This document shows, piece after piece, positions 1 through 9,900 of a stretch of 64,000 bases of DNA (the first letter of the stretch is position 1; every line of letters starts with the position of its first letter). The stretch spans positions 496,001 through 560,000 of the forward strand of contig WIUZ02000013.1 in the NCBI GenBank assembly GCA_015956445.1, read 5' to 3'. This stretch comes from Thelephora terrestris (Eukaryota > Basidiomycota > Agaricomycetes > Thelephorales > Thelephoraceae). The translations under genes were made by a program, and so were the position numbers. The notes beneath the pieces were generated by a model, which was given only the letters and a program-made list of their open reading frames with translations, made no database searches and was not told the DNA's origin.

Positions 1-24
1 CAACCATAACTTTAGCCAGATCTT

Positions 25-1258
25 TGTCAGGGCCACTCTACCCCAACAACTACCAGTGCACTGAGCCGACTCCGCAGAGTACTCACTAGTCCAACTAGCT
101 TGTGAGAGAACGATCACGTCTCTATTCTTCTGGTAGGTTGTCCGAGGTCACTGCAAGTCAGGTCGAAATCCTAAAGAGAAACCCAACCTAAACCGTACTT
201 CGTTCGGTTTAACACACAAGGGTTTATCTCTACAACAGGATTGATGACTCCACCAGTTGATCGACTGGACGCTCGAGGTGTTCTAATATGAACGCGGGGG
301 GGGTTCTATAGTTACGAGGCACAGTTGACGCGCAGAGCGGGAGGGAGAGCAGATGGGGATGTCTTGAATCAAACAAGAAACTCTGACTTGGCCTTAACTG
401 CAACTGGGCTGAGAAGGGCAGAGGATTTCCTGAGGTAACAAAACTAAGGTACTACGATACAGCCACAGTTGCTACTTATACTAAAGGAGTGGCCATGATG
501 TCAATACCCTAATATACCCTTATCAAGCCAGAACAAAGGGAAATAAGGAGTGTGAGAACGCTAAGTAAGGGAAGCGAACAACGGTGACGCGTGAGAGAAT
601 AAAGGACAAAGGGCCTTACTAGCGTGTGAAAGATTGCATAAAAGATAACGAATGTCTGCATGAAACATAGGGGTAAAGATAACACTAGTCCTAAAAGAAA
701 TAGGGGCATGGGTCATGAAAGTTCGTACCTGGATCTAGACCACACCCAAGGGTCAGGTGAGCACCGTCTCGTGGCTTCTGCGATTGGCCAGAGATAACGA
801 AGAACTCTACACATCCCTTGTTGTCGGTAGGTGGTATGATACCAATGGACAGGCAGTAACCTGGGAGTTGCAGCCGTAATCACTTGATCAGACCCAGTCT
901 TGATTAGGCATAGCACCTGGGAATATCGTTCTTCCTAAGTGGCACCAGGGATTATATTCTTCGGCCGCCGTTCTCGGCTCGGGCCTACTCTGCTTCCAAA
1001 GCACAACTAGATCAGATAGGGTTACTATCTGATTAGAAGCACAGTGTCCAAATGTTGATACCCCATGCCCACGTGTGTGTTCCAGGGTCCAGGGTTGATC
1101 ATAATTGTAAAGTCATGAGGGGTCGTAAAAAGGGGTTCGTGATGTCATGAAGGGGTCATCAGGGTCTTGAGACCTATTTTTAGTGCACGCGCGTTCTAGG
1201 CGTTCCGGAACGAAGTTCTTCCAAGGCCGTCCCGCGGGCCGAGGTGTCAGCTTGATGT
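25..1258. other. Left non-coding arm of unit E1
   Basis: No open frame here looks like a protein. The only notable part is a 20-bp word at 811-830 that recurs exactly at 9072-9091 in unit E3, preceded in both places by CCAAGGGTCAG some 55-65 bp upstream. It may be a shared functional site or a remnant of a third repeat. Confidence 0.5.
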
Positions 1259-1278
1259 TGTCAGGGTTGTAGGCCTGC

Positions 1279-1902
1279 TTACTGTTTGTGGGGCGCTAGA
1301 GGATTAGCAGCGGGGTGAGGGGTGTCGGGTCTGACTTTGAAGGGAGTTCCGGGTGTAGAGACGAGGGGAGGTGGGATATCAAGAGAGAGAGGTGACTCGG
1401 TTTGATAGGGGTGTACGGGTGAGTGGTAGTCTTGGCAGAACTGGCTGAGTTGCTGCACAAAGGGTTCAAAGTCTTGGTCGCTAAGGCGTTCGAAATTGAC
1501 GAGATATTCTATAACCGAATAAGGTAATTCAGTAGGGACTTCCCACCAAAGAATGATGATAGCAGGAGAATGGGTATGGATGTTAGTGGTGAGGTGAACA
1601 CGTGGGGAGGGGAAGTAGAAGGCTGGGCTGATACTGAAGTAGACGGTCGCGAGGACACTCTCAGTAAGATCTGAATTCCAAAGGAATTGGTGATCTGCCC
1701 CTAGGAGAAAGGGAGGAGTGGTGACTCCGGCGTCGAGTGCTGCAAAGGGTCGGTAGTAAGGGAAATGGGTGAGTAAACCGGCGGTTCGGTTTACTTGAAG
1801 ACTTCTGATGAGTTTATACTCCCAGATAGATCTCCTAGCGTCAGGAATAACCGGGCGCTGAACTGGACTTGTAGAGGGGAAGGGATTTGGAGCACTGAAC
1901 AT
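1279..1902 (-). CDS. Gene X of unit E2, unknown protein
   Basis: This reads as one exon of 207 residues beginning MFSAPNPFPS. The copy in E4 has exactly the same length, start and stop, with conservative differences, which supports real coding. I recognise no domain. Visible features are a basic/aromatic N-terminal part (RRSIWEYKLIRSLQVNR), a middle with aromatic and small residues (FLWNSDLTESVLATVYFS), an acidic/aromatic segment (ELPYSVIEYLVNFERLSDQ) and a proline-rich tail. There is no signal peptide or clear membrane helix. A TATATAA box lies upstream in both copies, followed by a GTAAGC...AG pair that could be a 5' leader intron ending just before the ATG. It is divergent from Y and shares its promoter region. 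Function is unknown. Confidence 0.6.
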   Translation of the reverse strand: MFSAPNPFPSTSPVQRPVIPDARRSIWEYKLIRSLQVNRTAGLLTHFPYYRPFAALDAGVTTPPFLLGADHQFLWNSDLTESVLATVYFSISPAFYFPSPRVHLTTNIHTHSPAIIILWWEVPTELPYSVIEYLVNFERLSDQDFEPFVQQLSQFCQDYHSPVHPYQTESPLSLDIPPPLVSTPGTPFKVRPDTPHPAANPLAPHKQ

Positions 1903-2220
1903 ACACTAGCAGGAGGATTCCTGCTGAAATGAGTTTAGAAGGGGGTAAGACGTGAGAAGAATTCCTCAGCTTACTTTTATTCAGGTTGTGGTTAGAGGAG
2001 TACAGAAGAGATTGAGAATGGGGAAAGAAAGGAGCGAACGCTCTTCCTTATATACCCAATCCTCTACAGGAGTCATTATTCTACAACGAGTCAAACAGGA
2101 ATCAACATGGTCTGTGCGTAATTTAGGGCAGGGTGGATGAGTCGGAGGAGTGGAACTTCGGAACGACCAATAACGAAATGAAATAGGGGAACAATAGTAA
2201 AGGAGTTATTAGAAGCATAA

Positions 2221-2350
2221 TGGGGATTTCTCATGATTGATGGCGGTAATAGAAGACTGATGGGGATTTCTCATGATCGGTGGGGATTTCTCTCGTTTCA
2301 CGGTAGTAGTAGAAGGCGGATGGGGATTTCCCATGATCGATGGGGATTTC
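2221..2350 (+). promoter_or_regulatory. Phased TGGGGATTTC array between X and Y
   Basis: The word TGGGGATTTC occurs at 2221, 2261, 2281, 2321 and 2341, so the spacing is 40, 20, 40, 20 bp. Most copies continue TC or CC plus ATGATCGATGG-like sequence. The same word with 40/20/40 spacing is kept in E4. A spacing of two and four helical turns would put bound proteins on one face of the DNA. This is probably a regulator-binding array for the divergent genes; the factor is unknown. Confidence 0.55.
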
Positions 2351-2553
2351 TCTGAATTGATGGGATCGCGATTGGGGTTGAGGGTTCGTTTATCCTAATG
2401 AGGGCGTTAATGGATAATGGGTTTTGTTTTTCCCTTTTTGGTTTTCCTTGAGTCAGGATGTATTTAAGTCAGGGGGATTAATGATCGTTCTCCCTCATCG
2501 TCTCTTTTCCACTCCCATCCAACACCAGTACTACTCTCCCATCCTCTGCTATC

Positions 2554-3457
2554 ATGTCTGCTTTTGCTGCCGCCAATACCGTCCTCAACACTGCCGCCAC
2601 CCCCTTCACTCCGTCCTTTGAGACGGATGCTCCCTACAACGTGGAGCAACACCTGTACGATACTCCCGCCAATATCGCCCACGACAATCAGGTCGCCGTC
2701 GACTTCCTTACCACCCATAATGCTCCTGCCGAGTTCTGGGAACAGGCCGGTTTCGAAGATCCCAGACTTTCTGGGCCTGTGGTCCGGGCTCTACACCCTG
2801 GAGCCGTTCAGTTATTGGACGTCATGGAGAGGGATAGGGAGGATAGGATTGCGAAGTTGGAGAAACGGGTGGACCTCATGTACGTCATCATGAACAGCTT
2901 GAATGATGACTTCTCTCACTTTGCTTTGGAACATTGGGGACCTTTCCAGGCATCTCTCTTCCGATATTTCGGACACCAATGTCGCGGGGCTTATTGCACC
3001 GACCCCCCTTGCAAGTCCCCAGTCGTCCCTTCGCCACCGCCAGGATCGGGGCGTTCCTCTTCCTCCATCCCCTCCCTGGAGTCCTGCCCCAGTTCGCCAG
3101 ATGGTGGAGAGGTCCCAGAAGAAGAAGACCCGCAAGAGTCCGATGACTCGTTCTGGTCAACGTTGTCGTCCCTCCGACAAGTCACGTCAGGTGAGGATGA
3201 AGTTGAAGGTGGAGGTGGCGGGTCTCCAAGACCGCTATGGGTTCGCATTAGTGAGCGAGGCCTTGTCGGATGTGCGACGAGAGATGTATGACAGTCTCTC
3301 TCATGATGTGTTGGGGTGTAGGGAGTGTTGGCAAGATCCGATGACGCGAGAGTGGTCGTATTGTCCGGAGAGTATTCACAATCCTCACCACTTTGCTCAT
3401 TGTTGTCCTCTTCCTCAGAATTGCTCATGTGATGTTGACCCGTTTGTTCTTGTCTGA
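2554..3457 (+). CDS. Gene Y of unit E2, coiled-coil plus Cys/His-rich protein
   Basis: The start MSAFAAAN is preceded by a TATTTAAG box near 2459 and a pyrimidine-rich leader. The N-terminal region (about 130 residues) is shared with the E4 copy and contains a short charged heptad-like stretch (REDRIAKLEKRVDLMYV), then CRGAYCTDPPCKSP, then a Pro/Ser/Glu-rich linker. Both copies also keep a C-terminal part rich in Cys and His (LGCRECWQD, YCPESIHNPHHFAHCC), reminiscent of a small zinc-binding fold but not one I can name. I do not resolve the exact structure between about 3190 and 3260. The gene lies in a mobile unit, divergent from X. Function is unknown. Confidence 0.5.
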
Positions 3458-3544
3458 GTTTGTAGTTCTTCTTAGCCGTTTTTGTACTATTATGACTGCG
3501 AATGAGACCAATGTCTTTGATTATTTGTGAGATCTTGGCTACTA

Positions 3545-3562
3545 TGTCACGCGTTCGTGACA
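3545..3562. repeat. Quasi-palindromic inner end of E2
   Basis: TGTCACG CGTT CGTGACA has 7-bp arms and forms the very end of the unit. The identical 18-bp sequence, inverted, is the start of E4 (10528-10545). It may be the recombinase recognition site. Confidence 0.6.
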
Positions 3563-3735
3563 GATGTAGTAAGCCAACGATGATGGTACAGGGGCAGAAG
3601 TTGATGTGACCCGGACCAATGAGGTTCGTCGAGGTAGGTCACGTGAAGGATCACCGATCTAGGCTATAAGAAGGACGTCTTCTTGGAGCCATCCTTGATC
3701 AGCAACACCAGCAACTTCCCCATCATCTTACCAAA

Positions 3736-5475
3736 ATGTCTTTCCCCAACAACCATACCTACAAAGTTGCCAACGGCATCTCTACCATCTCCCGTATTGA
3801 TCGTCGTGCCGCCGCTCGCAAGACCTACGCCTGTGCGGCGGGGACTCCCTATACCACTGATGGCCAGGTATGGGGGAGACCTAGAGCTTTGTATGTTTGC
3901 ACTAACGCCTTCCTCTAGGTAGAGGCACGTTCTTTTAGGCGTTGATGTCAAGCTAACGGCTTCTAGATCTTAGAGGTCGTCACGGAAGTGGACGCCGAAC
4001 GTCTCAGGGAGACGATCCCTCACTTGATGGGATTGACCTGGGATGACGAGCTCTGGGTCCGTACGATTATTGCCGAGAAGGTGGCCTTCCAGATGAGGGG
4101 TAGGTTCGGGGAGCTGGAGCATCCGATCAAGAAGGAGCTCTGGTATACCCTGCAGAGGGGGATCTATGATCAGGACCTGTTGGAGCATGGGGCTACCGTT
4201 CCTCGGGCCGTCCGCCATGCCACCACTTCCACTAGTCTTTTGTGGTCGCTCGTTCGGGAAGGGGAGAGCCAGGTAGGTCCTCTGTTTGAATATTCGAGTA
4301 TGACTCTCGACTAATCAAACTGCCTAGGTTGAACGACTGGAGCGGGAGGTGAAAGAGGCGAAGGCAGACGTCCTTCGTCTATCAGCGGAGGGTCTTCAGA
4401 TGAAGGAGACCTTGGCAGCCTTTCAACAGGGAACGAACGAGGCGTTGGAGGCAATGGTCGCCAACCATCAAGAGTTGATAGCCGGGTTGAAGGTTCGGGA
4501 CAACAACATCAAAGGGGCGTTGGCCAGGAGAGATGAAAAGGTAGCTTTCCTCATCTCGAAGACGAAATGAGGGCAGCTGACACTTCTTCTAGACTGAAGA
4601 ACTCGAGAACGTGGTGGCGGTGTTGACGGCGCAGGTTGAGTCCTTGCAGGACAAGACCTGCAACTGTAAAGAGGGTCCCAAATTGGTTGGTCAGGGGACA
4701 GCCGATGTTCCGTTCGAGTTGGAGTACGCCGACGAGGTGGTACTCCCTTCGCCTAACCTGTTGTCCTATGCGACACCTCCGATCGAGAACTTGGTTCCCG
4801 TTCCAACTCCGGCTCCGGCTTCTACTTTGGCCACTTCCGACAAGGAGAACTGTGGGCGCTGTGTCTTGCAGCCGATCCATCAGTTGGTGAAGATTGAGGA
4901 TGAGGTCATGGAGGTTGACCGAGCTGAAGATGTTCCGAGGGTCGCCGAGGTACGTCCGGTGACTAAGGGGCAACGATGCAAACGCTCTCGACGCCGTCCT
5001 GCTCATCGTATGACCGCATCGGCTAATCCTTACCCTCGACCAGTTGAGTCAGATGGTGACCAGTCTGGTCGAGGTGAGGAGCGAGGATTCTGATATCGGG
5101 TCCACCGTCCTTACCAACAAGTCAAGTCCGAGATCCAACTCCGACACCAGCTTCGCCTCGCAAGGCAGGATCCCACCCAGGGGTCCGATGAGGGAGACGG
5201 AGGGTCGCTCGCCGACTACGTCGATAGTGCCGTCGAGCAGTCACCCGGTGATGGAGATGTGGGACCAGGTGTTCAGCAGTTCGGTGACATCTGGGAGGCT
5301 GATCGGTCCGCTCGAAGGCATCTCTTCCTATCGGCTTGAACTAGTCGTTCAGCTGAGTGCCGAAGATGGTGACGCCATGTTCGGGGAGGTCCTTGCGAGG
5401 AGGGGCCATCACTACGATCTCCGGGATGGACAGTTGATGACCTTTAGGCCTTCCGTAGATAGAGTCGATTTCTGA
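3736..5475 (+). CDS. Gene Z of unit E1, coiled-coil protein of unknown function
   Basis: I place five exons: 3736-3867, 3967-4272, 4328-4540, 4593-4949 and 5044-5475, all joined in phase 0, giving about 479 residues. The last intron has GTACGT, a GCTAATC branch site and a CAG end. A TATA-like TATAAG lies near 3664. The protein has a basic N-terminus (RIDRRAAARK), a domain around DDELWVRTIIAEKVAFQMR, then a long coiled coil over exons 3-4 (EREVKEAKADVLRLSAEG onward), a cysteine pair and an acidic motif KIEDEVMEVDRAED. The C-terminal 140 residues are well conserved in the truncated copy at 62196-62821. The acidic motif and exon plan resemble gene W. No enzyme or DNA-binding domain is recognised. 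It could be a structural cargo protein of the unit. Confidence 0.6.
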
Positions 5476-5870
5476 TGGGACGTTGATAGCACTTTGTATA
5501 GCCTTGTAGTTCTGATTCGCTGGGAATAGTACGCGTGTGTGTGTTTTGAATGATTGGTGTGAAGGATAAGGAGTGTGAAGCATTCAAACATAAGAAATGG
5601 TAAGAAGAGTTCGAAGAAAGAGTGTGTTATAAAAAGTTTAAAAATACCATGTTCCTGACAATCTTGGGAAAGCTCACTAATTCTGGAGTAACTTGAGTTC
5701 ACCATCTGGTCCCAGAGGCTCAAATTTTCACAGACAGGAATGAGCTCATGGAGGTTTGTCCTGGGATGAATTGGGCCACCGCAACTCTTCTGTTACAGTT
5801 TGCACGTGATGATGTAGCAAATGTTGCATCGACTGGATGAACCACTGTACGATATCTTGAAGTGTGGTGT

Positions 5871-6631
5871 ACCATTAGATGATGTAATTACAATGATGAA
5901 ACCACCCTTCTGCGTTTGCACAAGTTACCAACCACACAGCCTGACTGAGATATGCATAAACATCCCCTTCATTGTTAGGGTTGTCTCTCATAGAAATAAG
6001 AATTGGATTGTTTTCTCGCTTGATGTGTGCTTTGATGGCTGAAAATGCCAGTTTGATTGGGTTGAGGTCAGGGGAGTAGGGGGGCAGAAATACCACCCAC
6101 ATTCCACTGTCAGCCATTGAATCAGTGCTGTGATGATAGAGATATAAGGATGCTGTTCTTCAATCATCTCAATGATTGTCTGATCCTTATGGATGCTGCA
6201 GTTATCCATCACGATCACAGAGTTAGGTCCAGGATAAGCGTTCATGACATAGAGGAGTCCATCAATAAATTGTGCAAATTGTGCAGCATTGAAGGACCCT
6301 TCAATGATGTCTAGGCAGAGGATTCCATCAAGGGATAGAGCAGGTAGAAGGGAATAGCTGTACATTGAGTCAGAACATATACTATAGGTCATAGCTCAGG
6401 GGATGTACCATTTACCCTGCACACAGAAAGTTCAGCATGATGCCTGTTCACCTTCTCTTGCCCACCCATAGCTTCTACTTGCCATCCGACGGTCGCATGA
6501 TGTTTCATCAACAAAGACAAGCTGCTCAGGAGTATATGCATTGATTTTCTGAATGTACCGACTCTACTTCATCTCATTGCGTTCAATTGCTGGCCGCATA
6601 ACCTCATGAAATAATGTGAGCAATTGGTTCC
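5871..6631 (-). pseudogene. Tc1/mariner-like transposase, C-terminal part
   Basis: This is the DDE half of a Tc1/IS630-type transposase (DDE_3 superfamily), a cut-and-paste enzyme of DNA transposons. Reading on the minus strand, the first catalytic Asp is in LVFVDETSCD (near 6515), the second in VIVMDNCSIHKDQ (near 6200), and the third region is PPYSPDLNPIK (near 6040), where the usual Glu after NPI is Lys. With that change and interruptions near 6410 and 6570 it must be dead. Unit E3 is inserted at 6631/6632 and separates it from its N-terminal helix-turn-helix part, found at 9901 onward. Terminal repeats of the transposon were not identified. Confidence 0.8.
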
Positions 6632-7582
6632 TGTCAGGCCGACGTGACCTCTACAGTTCAATAGCACTCTTGCTATCCAAACCTATCACACTCAGGGGTC
6701 AAACACACAGTTATAACCCTGTTGCAAACCCAAGGATATCGGAAGTCTCTTCACAGACTAGATTTGGAGGAAAGGAGAAAGAAGGAGACAAGGGTCTTCA
6801 GGCACTCTTGCTCTAAGCACACAGCAGTAGAGGTCACGAAGAGTCTGATGTATTGGTAGTTACTAGCACTTCACTATCAACAAACTTCGTGATAACCTAT
6901 TTTCTACCAATGTCCTGGTGTCGTTACTGCTTACAGTTTTAATAGTGTTATCTGTTGTTTTTGGTCTTTTTGCATGATAACGCTATCGCTTGCGGAGATA
7001 GTTACCTCAGCATCCATGCTCTACCCATCCTCCAGTGCCACAGGTCCTAAGGGGCCTGCTTTTGTACAAGACCTCCGTCTCGCACTCTTGTACCATGTCG
7101 CACTGGCCACTGCCAATGGGACTACGTACTCAGCTGTCCTAGAGGGTTCCTAGAGTCACGGAGAATCTGATGATAACAAATCTAAGGAGTACAGGCTAAA
7201 CTACTCTGAGTATATATACTACTTAGATTTGTGACGTGACAGTGACATGTAACTACACTAATGATAAAAACACAGACAAACATGGTCCGTGCACAGCACT
7301 GCATGGTCTGTGCGTTATGTGGTGACTAATGCTACAAATCATCAGCTGATAAACGAAAGTGTGGCGGCCAATAGCAATTTGAGAGCATTACAAAGCAGTT
7401 ACAAAGCATGACGTATCCTGTGAATGTTCGGAAGGAATGTGGGTATGGCTGACTAACAGCCAATGGCAAAAGGGGAGCATATGACTAAGAAATAGGGGCA
7501 TATGATGTCATGTGGGTCATGCGCAGTAAACAATAGAAATGATGACTCAACTCCTGAGTCGTGGAAGGGGCGTGGCATTTGG

Positions 7583-7589
7583 TATATAA
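7583..7589 (+). promoter_or_regulatory. TATA box of gene W
   Basis: TATATAA lies 61 bp before the ATG of W, a spacing like that of gene X. Confidence 0.55.
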
Positions 7590-7649
7590 CCAAAGGGGGT
7601 TGGATGACTGGGTCTCTCAACAAACCTCCCTTTGTTACACACAGCCAAC

Positions 7650-8909
7650 ATGCCTCGTGCTCAAACTCATGTTCCCACCCGTCACTCTACTCCCTACTCT
7701 CCTGTTCAGGAGAACAACTTCAACATCAATCGTTTCTCCCATGCTCGTCATGATGCTTCCCGTCCTTATCCCACTTTGGGAAACGTCATGGACCACACCA
7801 ACACCGCCGACCCTAATGAGGGTTTCACCGATTTAGGTTCGGGATGCCGGTTGACATATTTGACATGTCTGCTGATGTTCCGCTTTAGGTTTCAGGGATT
7901 TTATCCAGGCTTCTCGTAGGGTGTCTCGGCGCAAGTTGGCGCGCATTGAGACGAACCCTTACGCGACCGAACTCCTTAACAGGGGTGTCGAGTTCGTCAC
8001 CGAGACCAATGAGACCTTCAACTCCGTGTTGGAGGCCAGCGTTATCCATACGGGTAACATTGGGTCTATGTTGATGGACGAGATAGCTCATGTCAATGAG
8101 CGAGTTGATGGTCGTCGCGAAGAGATTGAGAAGCTGGAGAAGGAGTTTCTTGGATGTCACAAGGGGATGTTGAAGATTGAAGATGAGCAAGAGCAGCATG
8201 GTATGGCGATCGACAGGTTAAAGGTAAATGTGGGGTCGGGAGATATTGGACATCTCTAACCTAACATTTCCTTTAGGGAGAAGTGATCACCTTGAAGGAC
8301 TTGGTCCGGAGTCTCGTTGCGAAGACCGGAGAATCGGAAGACGATAAGGTACTGGGGCTGGGATCAAAGATAATTGACATCTTCTAACCCTGTTCCTTTT
8401 AGGTCCGCCTTACTCGTCGTGTCTCCGAGTTGACCGGAGAAGTCCGGGATCTCCAGAGAAGATGCAACGAACCGGAGGTCCGTGTTGAGGAGGAAGAGTT
8501 GGAGGTTCCGTATCGGGCTGGTTCGCCGATAGTCCCTAATCAGGCTGAGTCGCCGCCCGCTCGTTTGTTGGTCCGTCATGAGAACAGGTTGGTCCCTGTT
8601 GATGATGAGGTCATTGAGATTGGGAGCGACGAATTCTACCAGAATGTGGGAGTTGTCCGTAGGGACACTCCTCATCCTGAATTCATGTCTACTCCTTGGG
8701 GTAGTCGTCGTCAATGGCCTGCCCTGGAGTATGACCCGTACGCCGAGTTCGTTCCCGATAGTGAACCAAACTCTGATACGGAGCTTCCAGATTACGATGA
8801 CTTGTCGAACGTGGACCCAAACGAGATTAGGGAGCAGAATTGGTTGAATGAGGAGTTGGTGAGATCGGCTTTGGAAGTGGTACAAAGGATTCGCAGAGAT
8901 ATTGATTAA
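7650..8909 (+). CDS. Gene W of unit E3, coiled-coil protein of unknown function
   Basis: I place four exons: 7650-7836, 7889-8223, 8277-8348 and 8403-8909, which keep one frame and give about 366 residues. The first donor (GTTCGG) is weak; the later ones (GTAAAT, GTACTG) and their TTTAG ends are good. The protein starts MPRAQTHVPT with a Ser/His/Pro-rich head, then a basic stretch (ASRRVSRRKLARIE), a helical region and a coiled coil (REEIEKLEKEFLG, then TRRVSELTGEVRDLQRRC), and an acidic C-terminus rich in Asp, Glu and Pro. The motif VPVDDEVIEIGSDE resembles KIEDEVMEVDRAED of gene Z, and the order basic head, coiled coil, acidic tail is the same, so W and Z are probably distant relatives. The hydrophobic-acidic motif resembles a SUMO-interacting motif, which is only a guess. 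Confidence 0.65.
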
Positions 8910-9312
8910 ATAACTCTTTTGTACTATTTGGCTTCCAATTTATCTTCTCTCTTGTCTATTGCGTGTGATCCATGAGGTGTAAAGCATAATGGTTTTCATA
9001 AGACCAATCCAAGGGTCAGATTAATAAGCTGATTGACTTCTGCGAGAGGTCAGCGCGCGACGCTTATTAATACATCCCTTGTTGTCGGTAGTCTGAATAT
9101 CTACTAGTCGTCCAGGGGCAACGGAGGGCCAGGTAGGGGGGATCTTCGTATGAAGGTCCGCCAGTACATGTTCACGTATTATACCTCGGGTCTTCTGGGG
9201 TATCTTGACTAGTAGCACGTTCCACGTATTGGACTTTGAGTCGTTAAGCATAGGGCATACTGCATAATAAACAGTTTACCGCCGTGTTTAGGGCAAGGCA
9301 CCAACTGACTTA

Positions 9313-9839
9313 CACTGGGGGCAAGGGCCCAAATACCCACCAGGTACATTGTGATTACATTGCGGTTACAGTCAACAAGTGATCCCAATGTGCCTGGTGG
9401 GTAAAAATCAGGTACGTTCAAAATGTGCCCAAAAATGTGAATTTAATATTACCGCTGGGCAAATACTGATCGCATTTACAATGTACCCAGTCATGTGACC
9501 ATAATGCACCAAAACGCATGTCCTAGGCATATTTTGAATACATTCGATTCACATTGTAAAATCGACGACATTCAAAATGTGTTCACAATGTACCCCACCA
9601 ATTCCTCCACATGTTGAATACATTGTGAATGTGATCATCGATCACATTCAAAACACTTTTTAGAGCAATTTTTGAATGCGATCTACATGTTTGGTGATGG
9701 CAAAATTTGATTCACATGATGGAGTACATTCAAAATGTGTTCACAATGTACCCACTGGGCACATTGGAGTCACTTTTTGACTGTGACCACAATGTAATCA
9801 CAATGTGCCCGATGGGTATTTGGGCCCTTGCCCCCAGTG
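9313..9839. mobile_element. CACTG foldback element 1
   Basis: Both ends read CACTGGGGGCAAGGGCCCAA inward, with a 3-bp duplication TTA (9310-9312 and 9840-9842). The interior is rich in words like ACAATGT and ACATTC in both orientations, so it can fold back on itself. No protein is encoded. CACTR ends with 3-bp duplications fit the EnSpm/CACTA (CMC) group of DNA transposons. It is inserted in the right arm of E3. Confidence 0.8.
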
Positions 9840-9900
9840 TTAGTGGTGATGAGTCGTTAAATAAAGGAAATAAAAGGGGGTAAACGGCAAAATCATCACA

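Larger units (their letters stand above)
1259..3562. mobile_element. E2: TG...CA unit carrying the divergent pair X and Y
   Basis: The unit starts TGTCAGGGTTG at 1259 and ends CGTTCGTGACA at 3562, flanked by a perfect 5-bp duplication GATGT (1254-1258 and 3563-3567). It sits inside E1. A second, inverted copy is E4 (10528-13108); similarity between the two stops exactly at these ends, which confirms the borders. It is 2304 bp long and carries two divergent genes, X on minus and Y on plus, with an array of TGGGGATTTC words between them. No polymerase or integrase is present. The two copies differ visibly through the coding regions, so the family is not freshly amplified. Solo LTR, non-autonomous LTR relative or unknown DNA element are all possible. 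Confidence 0.8.
25..5660 (+). mobile_element. E1: TG...CA unit carrying gene Z
   Basis: The unit starts TGTCAGGGCC at 25 and ends ATGTTCCTGACA at 5660, so the ends form a 7-bp inverted repeat TGTCAGG. It is flanked by a perfect 5-bp duplication ATCTT (20-24 and 5661-5665). TG...CA ends with a 5-bp duplication are the hallmark of retroviral-type integrases (LTR elements, also Ginger-type DNA elements). I see no reverse transcriptase, integrase or second long terminal repeat, so it could be a solo LTR, a non-autonomous LTR relative or an unrecognised DNA element. Without nested unit E2 it is about 3.3 kb. The right-hand part is shared with the truncated unit E5. It carries the spliced gene Z. 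It is older than E2, which is inserted in it. Confidence 0.75.
6632..9900 (+). mobile_element. E3: TG...CA unit carrying gene W
   Basis: The unit starts TGTCAGGCCG at 6632 and ends AAAATCATCACA at 9900, flanked by a perfect 5-bp duplication GTTCC (6627-6631 and 9901-9905). Independent support comes from the flanks: the left flank is the C-terminal part of a Tc1-like transposase and the right flank continues into its N-terminal part, so the unit sits in that gene. The start resembles E1 (TGTCAGGGCC). Without the CACTG element at 9313-9839 it is about 2.7 kb. It carries the four-exon gene W and no polymerase or integrase. Solo LTR, non-autonomous LTR relative or unknown integrase-type DNA element are possible. 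Confidence 0.65.

Noticed and set aside
2991-3428. Long opposite-strand frame inside gene Y, also open in the E4 copy (10335-11099)
   Set aside because: It is Gly/Glu/Ser-rich, the usual shadow of a Pro/Ser-rich linker, and in E4 it begins outside the mobile unit. Conservation follows from the shared DNA. A short conserved stretch beyond the Y stop keeps me from excluding it completely.
5044-5475. Two overlapping conserved frames at the end of gene Z as a dual-coding region
   Set aside because: An intron with GTACGT, a GCTAATC branch site and CAG joins exon 4 to the second frame in both copies, so a single spliced product explains it.
9313-9839. PIF/Harbinger MITE, because of the TTA duplication
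   Set aside because: Related elements in the window have CAT, AGG and ACA duplications and CACTG ends, which fits the EnSpm/CACTA group better.
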